A stretch of 64,000 nucleotides of DNA from NCBI GenBank assembly GCA_016786495.1, contig JAEUUJ010000050.1:94937-158936 (forward strand). Direction: 5' to 3'. The translations under genes were made by a program, and so were the position numbers. The stretch's first letter is position 1, and each line of letters begins with the position of its first letter. The notes under the pieces were generated by a model that saw only the letters and a list, made by a program, of their open reading frames with translations, made no database searches and was not told where the DNA came from. Shown piece by piece: positions 45,850 through 57,000 of this stretch. The DNA comes from Cyclobacteriaceae bacterium. Lineage in GTDB: Bacteria > Bacteroidota > Bacteroidia > Cytophagales > Cyclobacteriaceae.

Positions 45850-45872
45850 TGTCGCTCGTGTAATCTGTTCCA

Positions 45873-46955
45873 TTAGCGGTGTTTAGCTTTGCTGTACTTT
45901 TTGGGCAGCTTCCTGCTTTTTGTTCGATACTGTTTACTCTTCGGCCGGTAGGGGTTATACCATTGATGTATTTTGGAAGAAGATCCACGACCATTCCCGG
46001 AGCGATAGCGTGGATTGTAAGACGCACTGGGGATCAGGTTGTAAGACAGGAATATTTCGTGGCTGCCTGAGTTGTATTGTCCAAGCGTGGTGGTTCCAAC
46101 CGTATACGCGTATCCAAATTGAAGTTTGTAAGTGACCTGAATTTGCGTCAGTAACTTAATGCCGTCTTTTGCCCGATACGAAAGGCCTGCGTGGTATTTA
46201 CTGTAAATCGATGTCCAGACGTTAAGATCCAGGAATACATCATTTCCCCTTACTTGCTTGAGAACAAAGGACGGCGTCAGAGAAATATTATCATTTAAAT
46301 CGAACGAATACCCTGCATAGGCAAAGTAATGAAGGTACTGGTTTGCATTGAATCCGCGGGAAGACGGAGGTATCGATCCGATATCGGTGTAGTCGTTTGC
46401 ATTAAAGATTGATGGGACGCTCATGCCGACATTAAATTTCCCGAAGGTGTAATTAATTCCGAAGCCAAGGTTGGGAAGGGTACGGGTTTCGGTGGAAGAG
46501 AAAGAAGGATCGCGATCAATCGTATTCACAGACGCATAATCCGCTTTGTATGTATTCAGTGAAGGCGAGAAGCCAACCGAGAGAATACTGGAATTGCGCC
46601 CTCGGGGTGCAAAATGGAAGTGCCTTGCAATGACGGCTCCAACGTGTGTGTTATTCATTACCCCAAACTTCTCCGTAATCAGGACCAAACCGATTCCATT
46701 TTTTTCGCTACCCAGCGGTGCATCAATCGTTAAACTTCCGGTTAATGGGGATCCCTGGATTCCTTCCCATTGTTTCCGGCTAACGACTTTGAAATTGATG
46801 CCATCGTTCGTTCCGGCTACAGCCGGATTAATCAGCAACTTGTTAAAGTTGTACATGGATGACAGCGCTTCATTCTGGGCCATACTTGCATGCGTTGACA
46901 GTGCAAGGACGAATGATAACAGGATGTAATTGAGCGGGGCGTATATTGTTTTCAT
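45873..46955 (-). CDS. PorP/SprF-family type IX secretion outer-membrane protein
   Basis: The start is ATG 46955 (MKTIYAPLNYILLSFVLALS), with a signal peptide ending near SMAQ. The 360-residue mature barrel starts with the family phrase ALSSMYNFNKLLINPAVAGTNDGINF, followed by RKQWEGIQGSPLTGSLTIDAPL, SVGFSPSLNTYKADY, LGFGINYTFGKFNVGMSVPS, and SGSHEIFLSYNLIPS. An unusual basic tail follows (SGNGRGSSSKIHQWYNPYRP and beyond) and ends KKYSKAKHR. Family knowledge: SprF and relatives are needed to display gliding-type adhesins with 'type B' C-terminal domains on the surface. The 3794-residue adhesin 1 kb away carries such a domain. Confidence 0.93.
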   Translation of the reverse strand: MKTIYAPLNYILLSFVLALSTHASMAQNEALSSMYNFNKLLINPAVAGTNDGINFKVVSRKQWEGIQGSPLTGSLTIDAPLGSEKNGIGLVLITEKFGVMNNTHVGAVIARHFHFAPRGRNSSILSVGFSPSLNTYKADYASVNTIDRDPSFSSTETRTLPNLGFGINYTFGKFNVGMSVPSIFNANDYTDIGSIPPSSRGFNANQYLHYFAYAGYSFDLNDNISLTPSFVLKQVRGNDVFLDLNVWTSIYSKYHAGLSYRAKDGIKLLTQIQVTYKLQFGYAYTVGTTTLGQYNSGSHEIFLSYNLIPSASYNPRYRSGNGRGSSSKIHQWYNPYRPKSKQYRTKSRKLPKKYSKAKHR

Positions 46956-47068
46956 AGTGCCCACCTATTTGCAATTAGTAATCCAGCAACAAACACCGCT
47001 CAACAGGTACAAATCGAGCGATTTTGTAAACTGTTGACAGGATTTTCATGATATGAAGTGAAAACGAC

Positions 47069-47488
47069 TCACGGTATATCGTGTATTTCGCGACAACAGG
47101 TTACGAGTTTACGCAAACTGTCCTGGCCGAAAGGTTTGATAACAATTTCATCGACCAGGTTCTCGCTAAGGATAGCATGATACAGGTTTTTTGAAAAATA
47201 TTCTGTGGTAATGATAAGCTTCAGGCTTGGGGCATGCGTCCGGACGAAGCGAAGTACATCCATTAATGTAGGCCGCTCTTCCCAAATGTACTTGGTGTCA
47301 ATTATCACCCAGTGCAGGTTTTCCAGTATGTTTCGGCCTGATGATGATGTCAGATCATCGTGAAAATCGGTTAAACGTGCCACCACGTTAATGGTAAATC
47401 GCTGCTCGGGGACCAGGAGCTCAAGCGACCTTTGTAGAATAAAAGCGGATATCGAATCACTGTCAACGATCACAATATTTCTGTCCAT
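47069..47488 (-). CDS. Single-domain response regulator
   Basis: This 139-residue protein is one receiver domain: IVIVDSDSIS with acidic residues D9/D11, phospho-acceptor D64 in WVIIDTKY, T94/T95 in LIITTEYF and K118 in EIVIKPFG. No output domain is present. It lies between the PorP/SprF gene and the adhesin, divergent from the latter, and near two histidine kinases. It may pass a phosphate from one of them to a partner. Confidence 0.88.
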   Translation of the reverse strand: MDRNIVIVDSDSISAFILQRSLELLVPEQRFTINVVARLTDFHDDLTSSSGRNILENLHWVIIDTKYIWEERPTLMDVLRFVRTHAPSLKLIITTEYFSKNLYHAILSENLVDEIVIKPFGQDSLRKLVTCCREIHDIP

Positions 47489-48011
47489 AGCGAATTTTTA
47501 CCAACCCCCTTATTGTAGGATGTCAACGTTACTTTAGAACGGCAATCCAAAGTCCGGGCCACCGGTAAATGTCGCTTTACGCCGGATTTGGCGGGAAGGG
47601 CAGCGTGGAAATACGATATGCGGAAGGCGTTGTTCACGAGATTTCATAACTGGCCACCTATCCCGGAGTTAAACGTATCATAAGTAGTAAAGCCCGGCAG
47701 ATCTGGACAGTTGCATGCTAATTGATTGTACGTGGAGCCTGATTGCGCGCAACTTCCATGATTTCAAAATCGCTTCGCATTAAAACTCAGACGACTCAAA
47801 AATCCCAGGGCTCGTCAGCGCGGTGCACTGACTGGAGAAGGAAGCGAAAATCCCGACAGGTAGGTAATTATTACGAAATATCGTGAGGGCATTTGGCTAA
47901 AATCTGTGCTTTTTTTTACAGCACGTTATTCGAAACCCCTAATCCGCCCTAAAGACGAGGTTAATCTTTTGGATTGAACTTTGAAAACCAACGTGGCAAA
48001 ATCAACACGTT
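47489..48011. other. Long divergent control region before the adhesin gene
   Basis: A 523-base gap with no convincing gene on either strand. It must hold promoters for the response regulator and the adhesin. A TTTTGGATTGAACTTTG stretch near 47968-47984 resembles a degenerate -7 region but has G in place of the conserved A. No inverted repeat stands out. A small terminator-like CTGTGCTTTTTTTTACAGCA lies near 47906-47925. Confidence 0.4.
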
Positions 48012-51000
48012 ATGGCGATCAAGCGCATCCTGTTTTTGCTTTTTCTGAGTTATGTTATTTCAACGAGCGTCTTTGCTCAACGGTACTGGGTGGCGTCATC
48101 TTCCGGTAACTGGAATAACTCATCCAACTGGTCGACTTCGTCCGGAGGCAGCGGTGGTGCATCCGTTCCAGGCGCATCGGATGTGGTAATCTTTAACGGA
48201 GCATCCGGAAAAAACGGTACCTGCAACATCACTACCGATATAACGGTTGCCGGGTTGTCCCTGATCGGCTACACCGGTCAGATCAATGTATCGTCTTCCG
48301 ATGTGACGATCGCGGGTGCAGCTACTTTTAACACGGGACAGATCACCGCGGTTGGTGTCGGCTCCACTCTTACCGTCAACACCTCGGCAGCAACAAATTT
48401 TGCCGGTACAATTTTTTCAATCCCGACAACAGTCACTACGGGCGGACTCAATCTGAACGGCAGTACCTTCAACAACACCCTTACTATTACGCGAACAGGT
48501 TTAGTTTCAACCTCACTTTCGCAAGGGGGCAACACATTCAACGGAGCAACGTCTTTCACGAACACAGGAGCGGCGATGCAGCTTGCCGTGGTGAATCCTG
48601 ACAGATATAACGGCAATGCCACGTTTTCGAATACCGGCTCGAGCTTTATCACCGTAGGCGTCAACTCCACGGGCAATCAGTTCAACGGGAATATCATTGT
48701 GAATAGTACCGCCGGATCCGGGATACAGTTTAACAACGCATCGGGAAGCAGTACGTTAGCATCTGGAAAAACTATTACAGTCGGCCCGCTTGGATTCTCC
48801 ACCGGTACTTTATCACTCAAAGGCTTCACCCAGACAGGTTCTACACCAACCACGTTGACGTTGACGGGATCTGCAGTTGTCTCAATTGGCGGGGGCTCTG
48901 TTTTTAATGGTAACGTTTCAATTTTAGCGCCTGCCGTGTTGTTAAATGGCGCGCAATACAACGGTACACTGTCCATTGAAAAAACTGGGACAATAGGCAC
49001 GGCAGGAAATGGAGGAAACACATTTAACGGTGCAGTAACAATAAAAAATTCTAGTGCTCTGGTCTTCGCAACTGGAAATGGTTCTCCTGACATTTTCAAT
49101 GCAGATGTTTCTCTTATCAGCGCTGCTCCGGGCGGTACGATTAATTTGGCCTTCAACAGCACGGGAACCCAGTTTAAGGGAAACATTATTGTCGAGTCTA
49201 CCTCGGGAGCCGGAATTGTGATAGGTGCGGGTTCATCAACACTAGCTGCAGGTAAAGCCATTCAGGTAGGACCTGCGGGATTTTCTTCAGGTGCCCTCAC
49301 CCTAAGTAATTTTACACAATTGGGAACAACTCCCTTCAATCTAACATTGACAGGAACCACGAGCCTATTTTTTCAGAATGGATGTGTTTTTGGCGGGAGC
49401 GTTTCATTTATTTCACCTGCAATCTTTCTCAATGGAGCGACATTTAACAGCACGGCTTATTTTGAAAGAACCGGTAGCGTTTATAGTGCAGGTGCCGGCG
49501 GAAATATATTCAATGGCCTCACGACCATCAAAAACTCGGGTGATCAGAATTTTGCGCTGGGCAATGCAACCGCCGATATTTTCAACAAGGACGTGAGGTT
49601 GATCAACAGCGGAACATCTTCTCTCTTTGTAGCACTGGGTGGTACAGGCCATCAGTTCAACGGCAACATTAGTATCGAATCATCTTCAACCGGTAGCATT
49701 CAGGTTGGACCCGGCGCGTCTGTTCTTGCTTCAGGAAAAATGATACAAGTAGGGCCGGGAGGGTTTTCGACAGGAGGTTTTTATTTGTACAACTTTACTC
49801 AAACGGGCACTACACCTGTAAATCTAACACTTCCGGGAAGCGCTGTGCTCGTTCCCGGCACGGGCACAGTTTTTAATGGACCCGTCTCATTTGTAGTGCC
49901 AAGTATTCATCTCAATGGAGCAACGTATAACAACTCGGCTTATATCGAGAGCACGGAATCGCAATTCAGCAGCGGATCTGGCGGTGACACATTTAACGGT
50001 GCAACTATTATCAAAAATTCCGGGACTAATGTTCTGTCGCTCGGCCAAACAACTCCTGAAATTTTTAATGGCGATGTTACGCTGGTTAGTGCTGCGTCAA
50101 ATGCTTCCGGGGTAGTTGTAGGAAAGGCGAATGGAACCCAGTTCAATGGCGACATTATCCTTGAATCAATAACGGGATCCGGAATTCAGATTGGCGGCGG
50201 ATCTTCAACCTTGGCTTCGGGTAAAACGATAAAAGTCGGGCCTGCAGGATTTTCGGTCGGGACGTTTTCTGTCGCCGGGCTTACGCAACTCGGCACGGTG
50301 CCCGTAAACCTCACACTTACCGGAACAGCCGCTATTACCCCGGGAACAGGATCAGTTTTCAACGCACCTGTTTCATTTGTAGCGCCAAATGTTCACCTTA
50401 ATGGCGCGACTTATAATAATTCAGCCTACATCGAGAGTACAGTTTCACAATTTAGCGGTGGTACAGGTGGCGACACATTTAATGCAGCGACAACACTCAA
50501 AAATACGGGAGCAAGCAACTTTACCCTGGGACAAACTTCACCGGAAATTTTTAACGGGAATGTCACACTCGTCAGTGCCGGGTCAACGGGTGCTGCCTTA
50601 GCCGTGGGTAACAAGAGCGGGACGCAATTCAATGGCAACATAATCGTTGAATCCACATCGGGCGATGGTGTAATCATTGGCGGTGGATCATCAACGTTAG
50701 CGTCAGGAAAAACGATATCAGCCGGAGCAGCCGGATTTTCTGTTGGAGTGCTGTATCTGTATAATTTCACACAATTGGGGGCCACTCCGGTTAATCTGAC
50801 GCTTACCGGAACAACCCGCATAAGTGTGGAACCAGGTTGTGTTTTCAATGCAGATGTTGTATTTACAGCTCCTGCCATTACCCTGTATAGCTCAACATTT
50901 AACGGCAATGCCTACTTCGAGAAGACCGGAGCATCGACCGAATACAGTCCGGGCGGAAATTCGTTTAAAGGTGTTACAACGGTTAAAAATTCCGGAGCGG

Positions 51001-54000
51001 GTTCATTCATATTGGGTCTCCTTAACGGTGATCGGTTTTATCAAAATGCAATCTTTAATAATGCAGGCGCGGGTTCGATCTTCCCAGCCTATAACACAGG
51101 GGATAATATTTTCGATGGCGATATTGAAGTGCAGTCAACGGCTGGCGGTGGAATTCGGTTTTGCGGCTCTTCCAGCGCAACGGCCGTATTAAATTCCGGA
51201 AAAATTTTCGTGGGTCCGGGCGGATTCACAGCGGGTAGTTTAGTACTGCAACGGTTTACTCAGCTTGGTAGTCAAAGCATCACCTTGACCTTAACCAATA
51301 ACGCCAACTTGACAGTCGGGCCAACAACAAGCTTTGCAGCTGATGTGACAATTACTTCACCGGGCGTATTCCTGAATGGTGCAACGTTTAAAGCGAACAC
51401 GATAATCAATAAAAACGGATCACAAGTAACGCGTGGAACGGGAAATAACATTTTTGACGGAACACTGGCGATCAATAACAGTGGAATGGGCTCTATTCAA
51501 ACGAATGGTTCAAACACCTTTAATGATGCGGTAACGCTTACTAATTCATCAGCCGGGAACATTGCTTTGGAACTCGTAACCGGCAGTACGTACAATAAAA
51601 CGCTTGTATTGATCAATCAGCTTGGCCTCATACACGTGGCTTATGCCGGTTCAACCGTCCTCAATGACGATATTACAGTTAATTCAACAGGCGGGTCAGG
51701 AATTTACTTTGGTTTTTCTGCCGGTTCGTCTTCGGTATTGACGTCGGGAAAAACGATTAACATTGGTCCATCGGGATTCACCACGGGTGAGTTGCTGCTG
51801 GCACGCTTCACACAAGTCGGTAATACGAATCAAGCGTTAACGCTCGGAAATAATGCAGGTCTTAGAACAGGGCCGTCAACAAACTGGAACGGTAACGTCA
51901 ACTTCTCTGCGGGAAGGTTATACCTGGACGGCACTACTTTTTTTGGAACAGCGGTTCTTTCAAAAACAGGTCCGGGATCAGATCCATCTGTCGGCAGCAA
52001 TACTTTTTCAGGTGACGCTACATTTAATGTGACCTCGGCTATGCTGTTGCTGGCCAACTCCACAGGAGACACGTTTCAGGGAAATGTTATTTTCAATATT
52101 TCTAATTCTGCTAAAATTTACCCGGCTTACAATGGGAACTCGACATTTTCGGGAAATATTACTGCACAGAATGTTGATGGTTCAGCGGTCGATTTGAATT
52201 TTGGATCCAGTGCGATAGGAAGTACAGGCACCACAACGTTGAATGGCTCTTCGGATCAAGCAATAACGTCCAATTTTACGCCCACCTTCTCGCGCTTGAT
52301 TTTGGATAAGACCTCTGGAGTGGTAAATCTGAACACGCCTGTTAACATTAGCGTTTATGCGACCTTTACTTCGGGTATCGTTAATTCGTCCAGTGTTAAC
52401 TACGTGAACTTTGCCAATGGTTCCATTGCCAATGGAGGGTCGGATGTCAGTTTTGTAAATGGGCCCGTTCGCAAAACAGGCAACAGTACATTTACATTTC
52501 CTATCGGAAGCTCATCAGGCGGTTCAAGTGTGTTTAGGTCAGTAGCAATGTCAGCACCGAGTGCTGCTACCGAAGTCTTTATTGCTCAATATTTCAGATT
52601 GCCACAGACGTTTGGAGGAGTGAGTACCTACCAGTCCCCGATCGTGGCTGTAAGTGGCTGTGAGTACTTTTCATTTACGAGATCAAGTGGATCGTCCAGC
52701 CCAAAACTTACAATCAGTTGGCGCAGGAGCGACTGTGCCTCTGACTTATTCACCAGTGATCAAACGAAGCACGTGGTTTCGCGATGGACGGGTTCAAACT
52801 GGATAAGCGAGGGCAATTCTGGCACTACCGGAAATGCGACAGCTGGTACGGTAACTTCTAACGCAGTTACCGGGTTCGGGAACTTTGTAATTGGCTATAC
52901 CGGAATATTATCGAATAGTCTGACATTTACAGCCTGCTCAGGGGCGTCAGTAGGATTTTTTCCTGCAAGTGATGTGCTCAACGCCACCTATACCTGGAGT
53001 CGTAATGCGGTAGCGGGCGTGGCGCCCGGTGCAACAAGCGGTACAGGACACATCAGTGAAGTACTGACGAATTCAACATCCAGTCCAATCATTGTCACGT
53101 ATCAGGTTGTTACATCGTCAGCTACGGCGAGCTCGGCACCTGAAACTTTAACCGTTACGCTTAATCCGTCACCCGTACTCACCTCTGCGCTCACCGGGCC
53201 GCCCATTTGCAGTGCTTCATCCTTTGTTTATAATCCAACAAGTTCATTGCCGGGCACCACGTTTACATGGAACCGCCCGGTAGTAAGTGGCATTAGTCAA
53301 TCGGCCAACAGCGGAACAAATTCTGTAAATGAACAACTTAGCAATACCACGACCGATCCGGTATCCGTGAGTTACAACTATACCTTGTCTGCCAATGGCT
53401 GCGATGTTCCGCAGGCAGTTACTGTGGTGGTTAAGCCCTCACCGCAACTCAATACATCATTAACTCCACCTGGTATTTGCAGCGCCACGGCGTTTGCCTA
53501 CACGTTATCAAGCGCCACAGCGGGTGCCACGTTTACCTGGACGAGGTCTTCTGTAACAGGAATTATACAAACTGCCAGCAGCGGAACGACTTCGATTAAC
53601 GAACCGTTAACAAACTCGACAGCGTTTCCAATTACTGTTCCGTATGTTGTTGTTACCAGCGCGAATGGTTGCAATAATGGTCCGGTAGGTCAAACGGTAT
53701 CGGTTGTGGTTAATCCAACTCCTCAGTTAACAAGCGCGTTAAATCCTGCCGCAGTTTGCAGCAACAACGTTTTTGCCTATACGCCCACCAGTTTAACGTC
53801 AGGAACAACGTATGCGTGGAGCCGTTCTTCGATTGCGGGTATTAGCCAATCGTCATCCAGTGGAACAGGCTCTGTGAGCGAACCCTTAACCAACACAACG
53901 ACTAATGCGGTAAGTGTTTCCTACGATTTCACCCTTTCGGCTAACGGATGTACAAACGATCAGGTTGTTACCGTTTCTATCAATCCTACGCCTGTGTTGA

Positions 54001-57000
54001 CCAGCGTTGTCACTCCGGCAGCGATTTGTAGTTCGACAACCTTTTCATACACACCGGCAAGTTCTCTTTCCGGAACAACCTATTCCTGGAGTCGGGCGGC
54101 TGTGACCGGTATCAGCCAATCGGCCGGAACGGGTACAGGACCGATTAATGAGCAGATTACGAATACTACTGCCGCTCCGGTTTCAGTGGTTTATAGTTAT
54201 AATCTCACCGCGAACGGGTGTAGTGCCCCTGGCTCAGTAACAGTTCTCGTTAATCCGACACCGCAGCTGAATACTTCATTATCGCCTGCTGCGATTTGCA
54301 GCGGTTCATCCTTTGGCTATAGTTTTTCTAGCGCCACAGCAGGAGCTGCCTTCACCTGGAGTCGTGCCACGATCAGTGGTATAAATGAAGGACCAAGCAA
54401 CGGAACGTCATCCATTAATGAACTTTTGACAAACTCAACTGCATCACCCGTTACGGTTCCCTATTTGGTTGTCACCAGTGCGAACGGTTGTAATAACGCT
54501 CCGGCTGGCCAAACGGTGTCCGTTGTGGTTAACCCAACGCCACAATTGAGCAGTTCGCTTAACGCTTCACCGACTTGCAGTAATAATACGTTCACGTATG
54601 CGCCAACAAGTTTAACTTCAGGAACAACATATTCCTGGAGCCGTGCTTCTGTGTTGGGCATCAGTCAAACCGGTTCAGCGGGAACAGGGTCAGTTAGTGA
54701 ACAGTTAACAAATACGACAACCAGCCCGGTTAGTGTGGCGTACAATTTTACCCTGGGAGCTAACGGTTGTAGTAATGTGCAGAACGTAACGACAATCGTA
54801 AACCCAACCCCCATATTATCAAGTGTTATTAGTCCTGCGGCAATTTGCAGCACCACAACATTTACCTATTCACCTACCAGCGCAGTTTCGGGAACTGCGT
54901 TTTCGTGGAACCGATCTGCTATTACAGGAATAAATGAATCGGCCGGATCGGGAACTGGCTCTGTGAGTGAGCAGCTCACGAATACCACAACCAGCCCGGT
55001 ATCGGTAATTTATAACTATACACTTACAGCGAACAGTTGCAGTAATCCTCAGTCTGTTACCGTGGTTGTCAATCCGATACCTCAGCTTAATACTTCATTG
55101 ACGCCTCCGGCAATATGCAGTACGGCATCATTTGTCTATTCTCTTTCAAGCGCTACCGCGGGATCAACATTTGCGTGGAGCAGACCGTCGGTAACCGGCA
55201 TCAGTGAATCGGCTAGCAACGGCATCTCAAGTATAAATGAGCAGCTAACCAATTCCACTGCTGGTGCTGTTACGGTACCGTATGTCGTGATCACAAGTGC
55301 GAATGGTTGTAATAATGGCCCTTCAGGTCAAACAGTATCAGTTGTTGTTAATCCAACTCCACAATTAAGCAGTACGTCAACACCGTCTCCGGTGTGCAGT
55401 AACAGCTCCTTTACGTATGCACCGGCAAGTCTGACGTCCGGAACAACTTTTTCATGGGTCCGTCCTGCAGTTTCGGGGGTTAGTCAGTCAGCGGGAACAG
55501 GCATCGGCTCGATCAACGAGCAACTTAATAACACTACTTCCGACCCGGTATTGGTAGTATATAACTTTACACTTTCTGCCAACAGTTGCTCCGCTCCTGA
55601 GAGCGTTACCGTAGTTGTAAATCCCACGCCACAATTAAGTAGTTCGCTCACGCCCGCAGCAATTTGCAGCAGCGCTTCGTTTGCATACAATTTTTCCAGT
55701 TCAACGATTGGTGCATCGTATTCCTGGATGCGTGCTTCTGTGACGGGGATAAATGAAGCAGCCGCTGCCGGTTCGGGGTCCATCAATGAACAGTTGACTA
55801 ATTCAACTCCCGCTCCGGTTACTGCGCGGTACACTGTTATTACTGCTGCAAATGGTTGTAGTAATGGACCTTCCGGTCAAACGGTTTCCGTTGTTGTTAA
55901 CCCGACACCGCAGTTGAGCGGTGGTTTGAATGCAGGGGCGATATGCAGCACAAACACATTCGGATATACGCCCACGAGCGCAACATCGGGAACAAGCTTT
56001 TCGTGGAGTCGCGCCTCATTGACTGGAATCAGTCAACCGTCCTCCAATGGACCTGGTGCAATCAGCGAGTCATTGACGAACACGACCAACACCCCTATAG
56101 TTGTATCGTACGACTTTGCATTGCTCGCGAATGGATGTACGAATGACCAAATTGTAACCGTAACGGTGAATCCTACACCCGTATTGACGAGTTTGACTTC
56201 CGCGGCAGCAATTTGCAGTTCGACTACGTTCGCATATTCACCGGCCAGTTCGTTATCGGGTACTACATATTCCTGGAGCAGACCGTCTGTGGCGGGTATC
56301 AGCGAGTCGGCCGCTTCAGGTACCGGTTCGGTCAACGAACAACTCAGCAATGTAACGCCTGAGCCTGTGTCTGTTACGTATAATTATAACATGAGTGCGA
56401 ACGGCTGCGGTGCCTCTCAGTCTGTAACTGTGGTTGTTAACCCCACGCCACAAATAAGCACATCATTAACGCCTCCTGCTATTTGTAGCGGATCAATATT
56501 CGGATATACCTTTTCAAGCGAGACAACGGGTGCATCATATTCGTGGAGCAGAGGTTCGTTGCCGGGAATAAACGAAGGTCCAAGCAATGGTACGGCATCC
56601 GTAGGTGAGTTATTGACTAACGCGACATCAAATCCCATAACTGTTCCGTACACAGTTATCACGAGCGCAAATGGTTGTAACAATGGCCCGTTGGGCCAGA
56701 CGGTTTCGGTCACTGTCAATCCAACGCCCCAACTGATTAGCGCGTTAACGACTGCCGCGATTTGCAGCAACAACACGTTTACTTACACGCCTTCGAGCGC
56801 AACATCGGGCACAACCTATTTCTGGAGCCGGGCCAGCGTAACAGGAATCAGTCAATCTGCTTCGTCCGGAACAGGTTCGGTAGGGGAACAATTGACCAAT
56901 ACAACAAGCAGCGCTGTTAACGTGACCTACAGTTTTACATTAGGAGCAAATGGATGCACCAATCAGCAAAATGTTACGACAACCGTAAACCCGACTCCGG

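Noticed and set aside
48278-50908. Long antisense open frames within the N-terminal adhesin repeats
   Set aside because: They arise because the repetitive Gly/Ser/Thr/Asn-rich coding sequence leaves few stop codons on the other strand. They have no start context, no family resemblance and repeat with the array period.
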